Shown here one piece after another: positions 22,249 to 32,276 of a DNA stretch of 64,000 nucleotides; within the stretch, counting starts at the first letter, position 1, and every line of letters begins with the position of its first letter. The stretch is from Symbiodinium sp. CCMP2592 (lineage: Eukaryota > Sar > Dinophyceae > Suessiales > Symbiodiniaceae): assembly GCA_905221615.1 (NCBI GenBank), contig CAJNDT010001302.1:389079-453078 (forward strand), given 5' to 3'. The translations under genes and the position numbers were made by a program. The notes beneath the pieces are model-generated. The model was not told where the DNA came from and ran no database searches. It saw only the letters and a list, made by a program, of their open reading frames with translations.

Positions 22249-24536
22249 AACGAAGGCGGACTTTGTGCCAAGGATTTAGACTGAAATGGCTTTACGCTTT
22301 CCAGATTTGGGTCTTGAAGGCTGAGGGTTTGTGCATGTAGCGCTGATGCTGTAAGGCTGCAGGATTTGGTTCAAAATTAGGGATGTGATGTAGGGTTTGG
22401 GGGTTTGATCTTCTCTTACAGCACGCAAGTCAAGGTAGCTACCGGATGCGATTTTCGGCTCAGGTCCGAGTTTTGGGGTCTCGGGCTTCGACGGAAGGAA
22501 CTTCCTGGCCTCTCTTTGCTGGAAAACAAGGCCAGGACACTCCCAAAACCAACGACTCCTTATTCGCAGCTGGGACTCTCTTTTTACCAAACTGGGACTG
22601 CCTCAACCCAAACCCCAACACTCCTAAACCCTGGCGGTAGCCCAGAATTTGCAATGCACACTGAAGAGGATGCGATAGATCACTGGCGACCCTAAGTGCT
22701 ACGAACCGACCGACACAGAAGCGGTTAGAGTCCTGTACAACAACACGAAGGTAAAATTCGCTACAGGTCCTGCTGTAGCCAGGCAAGACATATCGCCTCC
22801 CTGTGGCTTTGAGCTTAAAGTCTCAAGCGCTTGAGGATTCCAGGGCGTCAGGTCTTGGACTTCAAGCTTACAAGTTTGAGACATTCTATTCCCAAACCCG
22901 ACGCCCGTACCACAGATGCCTGAACCCGAAGCTCCAACCAAGAGAGAGGGCACCTTCCTAACCGAGTTCCGGCGCGAAACCGCCGTGGAGGCCAATCCTC
23001 CAGGAGAATGCGGGTTTCGAAATTACAGCCTAAGGGCCTAAGGTCTCTATAATATAGAGGCCTGAACAAGTAGGACGACGCTAAGGAAATTATCAAAAAA
23101 AGAAAGGAACCTTTAAAGAACCAAAAACATTCGAAAACAAGTGGGGCTTGAGGCTTGGGGTTTCGGGCATAGGGCTCTAGGCTTGGCTCAGCCAGCCTGA
23201 TACACTTGCTATGCTGGCTGAGTCTTGACCGTGGAAAAGCCTTTCGCAGCCCAGCACCGTGGAAAGGCCTTTTCTCAGTCACGGGCTGGGGCTGCACGTT
23301 TGAATAAGCATCGTATTGCGTGGAAAGGCCGAAACCCCCGATCCGTTCGAGGCAATGGCTCGGAAGCCAGCCTCATCGATTTTTGTTGGTGGCTCGGGGT
23401 TTATGTGCTGAGTCCGCTGAATTCGCGGCTTAGCGTTTATACTGGGTTTTCAAGCTCAGGGATGCTCACGGAAGAACCCTTCCCCAAAATTTAGATGGGC
23501 TTCGGGTTTTGGGTTCAAGGCAGCGTCGACCGGCCAGAGAGTTGGTTTCGGACGAGCTGAGCTTTGAAGCTTCCAGCAGCTCCCCCAAGCTTGTGTGTGG
23601 GCAGTTGTCATGAGATTTTAGCAAATCTTGAGGGCTAGGCTTTGGGAGTTGTGTCTTGGGGTTTTGGGGTTTGGGGCTCATGGTTTGGGTGTTGGGGCTT
23701 TGGTTTTGTTGCTTCGAGTTATGCTTGCAAGGTCGTGCTGGTTGCAGGATCTCCCGCGGGTGAGGTGTTCCGTGGTGTTCCCTACCTCTTCATTTTGGGA
23801 GTCTTCACGGTTGGGTAGGCTGAGGAATCAGAAACGAATAGGAAACATCATAATCTCATATCTTCTCGACCGTATACTAGAGATTACCGATTTTCAGGTC
23901 AAACCAAATTCAAACAGTGATGAGGTTTTACTGCTGCCCTACCAACGTCACAGCACTCGAGTCTTGACGTTTGGTTTGGGGGATCTTGTTTTCTTAGTGG
24001 CGGGGGGCAGGGGCGGGCAGGGTTGCGGGGCGAGATAGACACGGTGCTAGCGGAAGGGCGGCTGGGATTTATCCAAAGCTACAGCAATACCTGCGGCGAT
24101 CTGGGGAGGGAGACCCGGTGCTGGGGACAGGGTGGTTGGGGCAGTATGTAGCAGTAAGCGTAATCCATAGTAACAGTAATAATGACGGCAGAAGGCAAGT
24201 GATTGTAGCAAGAACAAAAATCGTATTTGAGCTTTCCTTCGTTCCGCGCTTTGGAGAGAAAAGCCATTTTGTGACTGCTCACAGTCTGAGAGTGCCATAG
24301 TTTACAGCAGTTGAATGTTTGATATTGTGTTGATTCCTACCTGATTTAGATGCCTGCTTGATTTATTTGGTCCCTGTTTAGTTGTTTGATAGTGTAAGTA
24401 CAATGAGGAGCCTAGCAAGTCTTGAAGCCTTTATACTGACATGCCTTTGCAACAGGCTTCAAGAGGACACCCTCCCAAAGCATGCACCCAAAAACGCAAA
24501 CGTGGTGATGGAACGCTCTGCCTTGGACTCTACTCT
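22249..24536. other. gene-free intergenic sequence
   Basis: Telomere-like decay at 22385-22410 and 23640-23700. Three copies of a CCGTGGAAAGGCC-like word lie at 23228, 23261 and 23318. No family motifs appear in the open frames. An AGCCATTTTG word at 24262 is too short to call a spliced-leader relic. Confidence 0.5.
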
Positions 24537-24653
24537 GATCGGAGGCCTCCAAAGGTGGGATGAAGGTAGGTAGGATTAAGGATCCCTTCTATAAGGACTC
24601 CTATTTGGGAATATCCCACCTACCTTCATCCCACCTTTAAGAGGCCTCCGATC
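24537..24653. mobile_element. MITE-like inverted repeat, family D
   Basis: 117-bp palindrome-like element. Left GATCGGAGGCCTCCAAAGGT then GGGATGAAGGTAGGT; right ACCTACCTTCATCCCACCTT then TAAGAGGCCTCCGATC. The outermost bases are GATC on both sides. Single copy in the window. Confidence 0.8.
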
Positions 24654-25217
24654 TGACCGTAGCCCTCTTTTCTGTTGTCCGTGGGGGCGCCTGTGTTCTC
24701 CCTGAGGTCTCGCAGCAGCTGCTCATAGCGGTCGAAGCGCTGCAGGACCTCTCGGTCAGGCTCTCGTTAGCTTTGAGTTGCTTTGGTGAGGATTCGTAGG
24801 GTCTGAAGGTGTTCCGCAAGGCGGGTTCGACAAAAGGTTCCTTTTTTTTTCCCTCCTACCTAGCAAGAACCTTTTGAGGATTCTGTTTGGGGTTGGGGCT
24901 TGCGGTGTTTAGGGTTGAGTGCTGCGGCCCAGCAGCAACCCGCAAGCAAGAGTAACGGAGCGGCGTCCGAAATCTATGAAAAGCCGGCCCTGAACCCTAA
25001 GCCCTTGATTCTAAGCATCCCTAAACCCCAACCCTGAAAACCCAAAAGCTATGCAAACTTCAAGCCCTAAAAAAACCACCAAGACACCAACCACAGCCCT
25101 ACAAGCCTCAAGCTCCCACTCCCAAAACCTATGCCCAAAACTCCTCAGCCCTGAACCCTCCTCCGACCTTCAACCCTTGCGTCTCAGAGCCGACGTGTAA
25201 TGAAGATGCCTGATTAT
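24654..25217. other. gene-free telomere-like sequence
   Basis: Contains a T-run plus CCCTCCTACCTAG at 24843-24868, shared with 11546-11572, and CCCTAAA-type decay at 24990-25150. Confidence 0.5.
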
Positions 25218-25308
25218 CTTACCGTTGGTTAGTAGGCAATGGAGGAATGGGGTACAAGTATAACTACTGTTACCACCATTCTTCCATTCCCTACTAACCA
25301 ACGGTAAG
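25218..25308. mobile_element. MITE-like element, family C copy 1
   Basis: 91-bp element. Left CTTACCGTTGGTTAGTAGGC then AATGGAGGAATGG; right CCATTCTTCCATTCCCTACT then AACCAACGGTAAG. TTATC is found directly outside both ends, a possible target-site duplication. Confidence 0.85.
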
Positions 25309-25594
25309 TTATCTGATCAATGAGCTCCCTCACCTTTGTAAGGGCCATGATCGGGATCCTAATTACTAACGGACTTGAAGGAGGTTGATTAATCAGAGGT
25401 CTGCATTCTGCCCTAAACTAGATAAACCGTCCTAAACCCGTCGGCAAGCAAATCCTCGAAACCTGATTATCTGCACCCCACTCCCATCGGGGCTCTTCGG
25501 CGCCTCTACGTGCTGCATCTTCATCATGTTCTTTAACCTCAACATGCTTGGGCATTCCGGACTATTCACCTCCAAGCCTGAAACTCCAAACACA

Positions 25595-25597
25595 TGA

Positions 25598-25634
<37 letters not shown>

Positions 25635-25905
25635 CCAGTACGTATGTATGCATGTATGTATTCATGTATGTATATATGTATGTATGCGCATATAATACTA
25701 ACATGCATACCTACATCCATCCATCCCTCCATCCATCCACCCCATCCCATGCCATCCCATTCTATCCATCCATCCACCCACAGCCATGCATGCATGCATG
25801 CATGCATGCATCCATGTATGTATGTCGGCATGCACATATACATATTTATGATGTACAGATGTGTGTACATGTGTATGTGTATATAAATATGTATATACAC
25901 ACACT
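25595..25905. repeat. compound microsatellite block (TG, TA, ATGT, ATCC, ATGC)
   Basis: TG then TA dinucleotides at 25598-25634, TATG/ATGT tetranucleotides at 25640-25690, ATCC tetranucleotides at 25710-25780, ATGC at 25785-25812, then TGTA-rich sequence. His/Met/Tyr-rich frames across it are repeat translations. Confidence 0.9.
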
Positions 25906-27678
25906 CGGTCTTGGAAGTGTCCGCTTGGGACTTGGGGTGGCTTTGGTGCAAGTTCTGGGCATTCGGGTTTAGGGTGATACTCTGTGGGCTTCACAGAAGA
26001 ACGGCTCGGGGCTTAGAGGACGGCTCAGGTTTCAAGGTTTGCGGTTTTCGGGACTAGGCTCTGGAGTTTGGGGTTTGTTGTACATGTTTCTTGCTATCCT
26101 GCGGCCATGACAACCGTTGGTGCAGGGGACAGAGGGATGCTAATCCCCACAAGCCACAGGCCTATGGGTCAATGTGGGTCTTGAGGCCTCGGGTTTCCGA
26201 GATGAGATATGCTCCAGCCCCTCAAAGGTGGTCAGGTGCAAGATTGGACAAAAATGAGCCTGAAGCCCTAGAATTCCATAGCCCCTACAAACTCCTCCAA
26301 GATCCGAAACGAAGCGAAACGAGAACGTGGCTTTGCTGTAAATGGGGTGTCTTACAAACAAGAATGCCTTATGCAGAGGCACTTATTCGAAAAAGTCCTA
26401 CCATCGGAAGATCTATATTGAGTGTCCGAAGGTTGATGTGAACAAAGCAGCTCCTCATCGTCGAACTCCTTGGTTCTGTGGATGGTCCCGAAAAGCGGCA
26501 CGCCTGACCACCCAGGGTTCTGACTGGCTTTTCAGAGTGTTTAGGATCTCGGTTTTGGGGATCTAGAACTTTGGGGTTCTTGGGCCAATACAAAACATGT
26601 GGAGGCTATTGGGATTTCGACTATGACAATAATGAACAGACTTCCGAAGGAACGGCCAAGATTAACCAAATAGAGAATGAGAAGTTCCAAGACGCCTCGG
26701 CACTGCTCTTGCGCTGCAGGACTGAAGTAGTGGCCGTAATGATTAAAGCACGGTTTTGGCATCACTATAATCCAGAATCCCAACTTACGCAACAAGGAAC
26801 CCTAAAGACAATCTATACAATATATTTAGGGCAAGGAACCCTGAAGCAATTTATTCGTGAGGGCTCTAAAGCGGGGGACCCTGGGCTCGCCTGGCTTCGC
26901 CGGCATTGCGCGCTTCGGACACTCGACTTTTTCCAGGCCTTCCTGGAGTGGTCCCATAACAGCAGGGTAGGGTTTAGGGATATGGGTTTAGGGATATGGG
27001 TTCAGGGTTTAGGGTTTAGGGGCAGGGCTGTGTAACAGTTTTGATGTGATGAAGAAAGAATTTCCAAGGATCTGCACGACAATGGGTTTTTAAGGTTTTA
27101 TCAGGTTCGGAAGGGAACCAAAACTATGGTATTTTGAAGGGGTCTTATGGGGGCTTCTGTCAGGAGTGTTCAAAGCAGCTTCCAACGGCTTTACGCAAGC
27201 GTGATACGGTCTTATGAAAGGTTGTGTGTGGTGTTCGAGAGCTGGATGAACTGGATTTCATGGGATTTTAACAAAGGCTGTCTACGGTGCTAATATCAGG
27301 CTTTAGACCTCCCCGAGGTTGCGAAGCTGGCGCAAGCTAGATGGATGGGCGAGACTCCGCGAAAATTCAAAGCTTCGGGATTGCGCGTCGGGTTTGCATT
27401 TGGAGGGTACAAACTCGGGTACCCGGGACTGCCATACTATTGGGATTTGTGCTTCTGTAATCAGCTCGAGTCAGAATCTTTGGACATTGTGATCTTCAGG
27501 GGGCTACTCTGAACCCTGGTGCCATGTTGGAAGCCTGAGATACACGCGATACACAGCTTCAACCCTAAACTCGAAGCTACACCTATAGGTCTGAACCCCA
27601 AACCTCACCCAAGTTCTACCCCTAATCGCAGAAAGCCTAATTCTGACCGCACCCGTAAACCTCAACCTGCCCCTACTT
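25906..27678. other. gene-free intergenic sequence
   Basis: Telomere-like decay (25960-26070, 26965-27030). A heavily diverged family H-like stretch lies at about 26730-26850. The 154-codon plus-strand frame at 26571-27035 runs through both and is not protein-like. Confidence 0.5.
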
Positions 27679-27762
27679 GTAGCCGAAGAGACCTGCCTTT
27701 TTAGGGCTCCTTCTTATTGTTTCTGCATTTAGTTCCTGAAAAAGGTAGGTCTTTTCGGCTAC
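27679..27762. mobile_element. MITE-like inverted repeat, family E
   Basis: 84-bp element. Left GTAGCCGAAGAGACCTGCCT then TTTTAGG; right CCTGAAAAAGGTAGGTCTTT then TCGGCTAC. Arms of about 27 bp with two mismatches. Confidence 0.8.
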
Positions 27763-28266
27763 AGTAAACCCTAAACCTCCAGGGCAAGCCGATTCCCGAT
27801 GTGGACGCAGCGGCCTCCTCGTCTTCGCTATCCAAGCTGAAGAGGCCTTCATCGCTTTCCTGCGCTGAGAACTAAGGATTAGAAATTGAGGGCCAACCCA
27901 TCAAATGTTGTAGCACTTTTTCTAGGGATTCAATAAAGGCGTTGTTTGTGGGGGTTGTGCAAGAAAGGCTTGAGGGCTTCTCAAGATCATCTGGGCACAA
28001 CTGTTCGGGTGGTCCTCAATCTAAAGATCCTTCTGTCTGGCGTCCGCACAGCAGCGCAGAGGAGCACTCTAACTCATCAAGCATATCATGACTGCCCCCA
28101 AACCCCTCTGTAAATTTGCACAAAAACCGGGGTGAAGGCGGGCATCTTCCAGAAGGGCCTCCGCCACTGGAGCGAGCTGCGATGACTCCGAGATCATTTC
28201 GCCGTCCATGGCTGCCGTGGGCCCCACCGTCACGAGCCGTGATGCTACGAAGCCTAGATCCTATTG
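27763..28266. other. intergenic, nothing recognised
   Basis: A short CCCTAAA word at 27765. Otherwise no repeats or coding signals. Confidence 0.4.
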
Positions 28267-28361
28267 TTGATGATATAAATCCCGCATTGCCTTACGGACC
28301 CTAAACTACGGGAAATAAAGCATATTCCTTATTATGGGTAATGCAGAACTTATACCATCAA
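28267..28361. mobile_element. MITE-like element, family I copy 1
   Basis: 95-bp element. Left TTGATGATATAAATCCCGCA then TTGCC; right GGGTAATGCAGAACTTATAC then CATCAA. A second copy lies at 30656-30748. Confidence 0.75.
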
Positions 28362-29268
28362 GCGTAGGACTATGGTCTGCCGCCTGAGGGCTGTCATGGG
28401 CGGCGAGAGCTTCGGGCTGCGCGGAACTGGACATCAGTGGGCTGTAGTGGGCTTGGGGTTTACTCGCGCAGCTTTCTTGGAGCACTGAGCAGCTTCTCAT
28501 CTTCCAGTTGCTATTTGCTTTCGAGCTACTAGCTGATTGGGGCTTCGGGGGAGGGGTGAGGCATGTCTGAAGAAGTTGGATGCACAGACCATCTGCTTGA
28601 AACTGTAAGGGCAGAGGCACAGTCACTCAAAGCCATGAGAGCTGGAGATCCCTGCGCTCCGAGTCTAAAGTATACCCCACCTCAGACCTGACATCAACCC
28701 TAAACCCGAAACCCTACAAGGGGAAGCAGAGCCCTCAACCCGAAACCCAAGCGGCCCCCTAACCCTCAGAAACCAAGGCACCCCAGTCCCCAGGCGGGGC
28801 GGCAAAGGCACCTGTCTGCTTCTGTCACCTCTGGCTGCGGCCAGAGGTTGTAAAAGGGCCAGTGTCATCTCTTCATAGTAACTTGCTCCTGTTTGAGTAA
28901 GGCAAGCACCCCTAAGTCAGATACCCCTACATTCCTGAAATCCCCCAGTGGTTGAGGGGTTGCAGGTTCTTGTGCCGCGCCTTGGGGATTCCTATGCCTG
29001 GCGCTTTGCCGCGGACGCGACACCCTGAAACTTTCGGGAGCAGTAAACCCTAAACCCTGAACCCCGCCGTGCGGTTTAGGATGCGGGGATCAAGACTTTG
29101 CAGCTACGTGGAAGAAGAAATCCGAAGCACCTTTAACCCGAAGCCCGAAACCAAGAAAAAGCTCTTGAGGCCTCAGCAAAACACCAACACTGTGAACGCT
29201 TTGATCCCTTTCGAAGCCTGCGGGCCGAAACACAGAACCCGGCGCATGAAGACTTTGGCTTCTTTTGT
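28362..29268. other. gene-free telomere-like sequence
   Basis: CCCTAAA/CCCGAAA decay at 28690-28780 and 29040-29070. No supported gene. Confidence 0.5.
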
Positions 29269-29356
29269 CTTACCTTTGGTTAGTAGGGAATGGAGGAATG
29301 GGGTACAATTATAACTATTACGATCATTCTTCCATTCCCTACTAACCACAGGTAAG
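29269..29356. mobile_element. MITE-like element, family C copy 2
   Basis: 88 bp. Left CTTACCTTTGGTTAGTAGGG then AATGGAGGAATGG; right CATTCTTCCATTCCCTACTA then ACCACAGGTAAG. Confidence 0.85.
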
Positions 29357-29460
29357 CTGTCCCAAGGCCAGGGCCCAGTATGGCAGTGCTGATGCAGAGT
29401 CCTCTGCGATCGGCCGGGGTCTTATGGGGTTGAACCCTTTTTGCATCCAGGCCTATTGTG

Positions 29461-29564
29461 GGGTTGAACCCAAAACCCCTAAACCCGTAAACCCCTAAAC
29501 CTCTAGACCCCTAACCCCTTAACCCCTAAACCTCTAAACCCCTAAACCCCAAACCCTAAACCGT
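29461..29564. repeat. CCCCTAAA-type telomere-like array
   Basis: About 12 consecutive CCCCTAAA/CCCCTAAC variants. It is preceded by CCCTTTTTGCATCCAGGCCT at 29437, one of the recurrent junction motifs. Confidence 0.85.
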
Positions 29565-30655
29565 TGAGGGTCTGTGGAAAAGGGCTTCTGGTCCAGAATG
29601 CTCCAGGGCTTGGGGGTTGTTTCTGGGTTTACGGTCTAAGGCAGAGACTTCAGAGTGGCGGGTGCAGCGTTGAGGCCTTCGGGTAGCTCTGGGTTCGCCA
29701 CTGGCTGCGGAAAGGCGTCTATCTGGAGATCTGAAATGTTCCAGCATCTTCGTGAGCAGCTCAGGCGGCCCTGAACCCCGAACCGAACTCACGGAGCAAA
29801 GGCTCGTCTACCAGATTCTAAACCCAAACCGCACGCGCTAATCCCAAGCCCTCTTACTCAACCTCATCCCAAGCCCTAAAACCTAAACCCTACACCTACA
29901 CCGTAAACCCAAAACTCCAAACCCTAGAGCCCAAATAGATGCTTTTTTGAACCCAAAAAACTCCAAACCCTTAGCCCAAGTCTAGTCCCGCTTAAATGCC
30001 AAGCCGGAAGACCCCCTTCGTCCTGAGGGAGCGCAGAGTGGGAGAAGATCAGCTTTTGCTCCTGGAACAAAGCTTAGGGTAAGGTTTAGGGTTTCGACTC
30101 GCACACTCGCACAATGCAGGCACGGCTTCTGTGGTCCATTTCTACTGTTACTACTGTAGGCTTGGCAGAGGGTTTAAGGGTGCCAGGGCTTAGGGGGAGG
30201 TTTCAGGGTCAGGTGTCATATTAGGGTTTAGGGCTCCCGGAATCAAGCTTACTCGGAGACTTCTCTACCTGCAACTCTAGCTCAACTATCACTCCCCAAA
30301 TTTTGTCACCTAGGCTTGGGCTACAAGTACAAGTGTAGTTGGGCTAGAAGCACCCCAAACCTCCAGGCAGACATTGAGGCCAACGGCTTCAGCTGGGAAC
30401 TTTGCATCTGGAACTACGGGCAGGTTTATAAAGGGTTTAAGGGACGGGAAGCCCAAAAAGAGCTGTTGGGATAGTTTTTACGGTGGTTACAGCTAAGCGT
30501 TTCTGTGCATCGACGGTTGTAGTGCAACCATTACAAGGAAACCGAAGGGATAATGTTGGCAATTACTCCGGCTTCTATGGTAGATGACTTACAACCTGAA
30601 CCCGAGGAAGACTCTTAAACTCATCCAAAACCGACATCCTAAAACCATTACGGCT
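29565..30655. other. gene-free telomere-like sequence
   Basis: CCCTAAA decay at 29815-29960 and TTTAGGG decay at 30060-30240. No gene supported. Confidence 0.5.
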
Positions 30656-30748
30656 GCTGATAACACTCCTGCATTACCTTAATCACCCTAGACTGTGGGA
30701 ATTATGGCATGGGTAATGAAGTACTTATATCATCACTTATATCATCAA
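30656..30748. mobile_element. MITE-like element, family I copy 2
   Basis: Left CTGATAACACTCCTGCATTA then CC; right GGGTAATGAAGTACTTATAT then CATCA. Layout matches 28267-28361. Confidence 0.65.
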
Positions 30749-30885
30749 CCGTACCACCCACCCAATCCTCAAAGCCCCTGGCGCGGCCCGATTTTCCACC
30801 CCTCTCTCCGGAAGCAAGTAAGATGAGTTGATGTAAGTCCCTCGTTCAGCTGTCGTACGGCAGTGCTTCAATGACGGGGTTTTGG

Positions 30886-30961
30886 GTTTAGGGTTTCGAG
30901 GTTTAGGGTTTAGGGTTTAGGGTTAGGGGTTTTGGGTTTTGGGTTTTGGGTTTTGGGTTTA
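30886..30961. repeat. TTTAGGG then TTTTGGG telomere-like array
   Basis: Four TTTAGGG units pass abruptly into five TTTTGGG units. The homogeneous variant block suggests local amplification rather than random decay. Confidence 0.85.
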
Positions 30962-31087
30962 AAGTTCCGGGGTTTAGGGCCTTTTTTGGGCTTAGGGGGT
31001 CAGGCTGCCGGGCTTCGGGTCCGCAGACGTGGAGTTCAGGGCCCCTACCAGGCCCTGCCCCAAACATCTGGGACCTTAGCCTTACAT

Positions 31088-31189
31088 GGGAGTTTCCGAA
31101 AATAGGGGACCCTAATATAGTACCCCAAATAGTAGGATCCTTAGTATAGGGACCCCAGAAAAAGGTACCCCTAAGTTTCGGAAACTCCC
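31088..31189. mobile_element. MITE-like element, family A copy 4
   Basis: Best-preserved copy. Left GGGAGTTTCCGAAAATAGGG, right CTAAGTTTCGGAAACTCCC, body CTAATATAGTACCCCAAATA. ACAT/CATG flanks both ends (ACAT on the left, ACATG on the right). Confidence 0.85.
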
Positions 31190-31277
31190 ACATGGATACA
31201 GGACTCAGAGCCAGTTTAGAATAGAGGGTTAGGAGCTTCGGGCAGAGGATTTCGGGTTTTGGGCCTTGGCACTGAGT

Positions 31278-32276
31278 TCACGGCCGCGCTTTGCCGTAGC
31301 ATTGCGGGTACCCCTTGGGACCGATGGGAATGGTGCCGTTGCCGGTGCGCCCGAAGTATCCTTGCTTTGCGTGGGCGAGAATGCCTTCATGAACCACACT
31401 CTCGATTCCAGGAAGGGCCATCATCCGGCCCATCCATTTCCAGACCCCGGCATACTCGAACAGGAAAGCCTGGTTGAGCTTCATGCGGTTGTGATAAACG
31501 GGATCATGGCGCCAAAGCGTCGTGAAGGCACGCAAATCACACTCTGTTACTGCGCCGAGGATGAAGTCCTTGCCCTCCAGCAATCCATTGAGCCGGTCCA
31601 GGGCGGCGAAGTAGGCCGCAAAAGCCGTCTCGTAGACGTCTTGATTCGAGGAGAAGCCCGCCTTGTACGCCCCGTTGTTGATATCCGTGTACAACCAAGT
31701 GTTGGTATCCTCGACTTCTTGTTGCAGTGATGCCGGGTACAACTCGAGGGGGCGCTTTGCATACGGCAACATCACGGTCTCAAACATGCGCATGATCTCT
31801 GCACTTTCATTGTTTACCACCTTCCGAGACACCTTGTCGTACAAGATGGGTATGGACTTCTGTTCCAGCCCCGACTCGGCGTAGATGTCAACGATGTACT
31901 TCTTTCCACCCACGGTGTCAGCTGTACATTCTGGGAAGGTGACATGGCGACCGTTTTGCCCTGTGGCGCCTTCCGGAGCAAAGCGCCAGAGGTTCTCACC
32001 TCGCTCGTCTGCGCTGGTGGTGCGCCCCGGAAAGCACACATCCATGGAGATCGCATCCTCGAGACCCAAGACCGCCCGAACCAGCGCAACCCGGTGGCAC
32101 CAGGGACAGTTGAAGGCAACGTAGAGGTGGTATCGGCCAGATTCTGCCGGAAACTCTTCGCTGCCGATGAAGGACCGGGCGCTTGAAACCCCACGGACAA
32201 ACTCTCCTCCGGCACGGCGCTCCGCTGCGTTCGTCTGATCGTCAGTGGTGACACCTGCGGAACCCACCACGGCCAT
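31278..32276 (-). CDS. glutathionyl-hydroquinone reductase (Xi-class GST)
   Basis: Thiol-dependent reduction of S-glutathionyl-hydroquinones, releasing the quinol and glutathione disulfide; presumably cytosolic, since no signal peptide is seen. The single 332-residue frame matches the usual family length (about 320-330). The thioredoxin-fold N-terminus has RYHLYVAFNCPWCHR, with the catalytic Cys at ~57 and a second Cys at 60 where many bacterial enzymes have Ala. SIPILYDK and VVNNESAEI (residues ~141-160) form the glutathione-binding cis-Pro/NES region. The all-helical C-terminal domain includes TECDLRAFTTLWRHDPVYH, the family signature. No intron interrupts it, which fits a retroposed dinoflagellate gene, although no spliced-leader relic is seen just upstream (32277-32330). 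No stop, frameshift or missing motif. Nearest neighbours are a family A MITE and plain intergenic DNA. Confidence 0.9.
   Translation of the reverse strand: MAVVGSAGVTTDDQTNAAERRAGGEFVRGVSSARSFIGSEEFPAESGRYHLYVAFNCPWCHRVALVRAVLGLEDAISMDVCFPGRTTSADERGENLWRFAPEGATGQNGRHVTFPECTADTVGGKKYIVDIYAESGLEQKSIPILYDKVSRKVVNNESAEIMRMFETVMLPYAKRPLELYPASLQQEVEDTNTWLYTDINNGAYKAGFSSNQDVYETAFAAYFAALDRLNGLLEGKDFILGAVTECDLRAFTTLWRHDPVYHNRMKLNQAFLFEYAGVWKWMGRMMALPGIESVVHEGILAHAKQGYFGRTGNGTIPIGPKGYPQCYGKARP

Noticed and set aside
24262-24271. AGCCATTTTG as a spliced-leader relic
   Set aside because: Only 10 matching bases, which is expected by chance in 64 kb.
25548-25994. Cys/Tyr/His-rich ORFs
   Set aside because: They follow TG/TA, ATGT and ATCC microsatellites on both strands.
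26571-27035. 154-codon plus-strand ORF
   Set aside because: Runs through a decayed family H element and into TTTAGGG repeats; no motifs.
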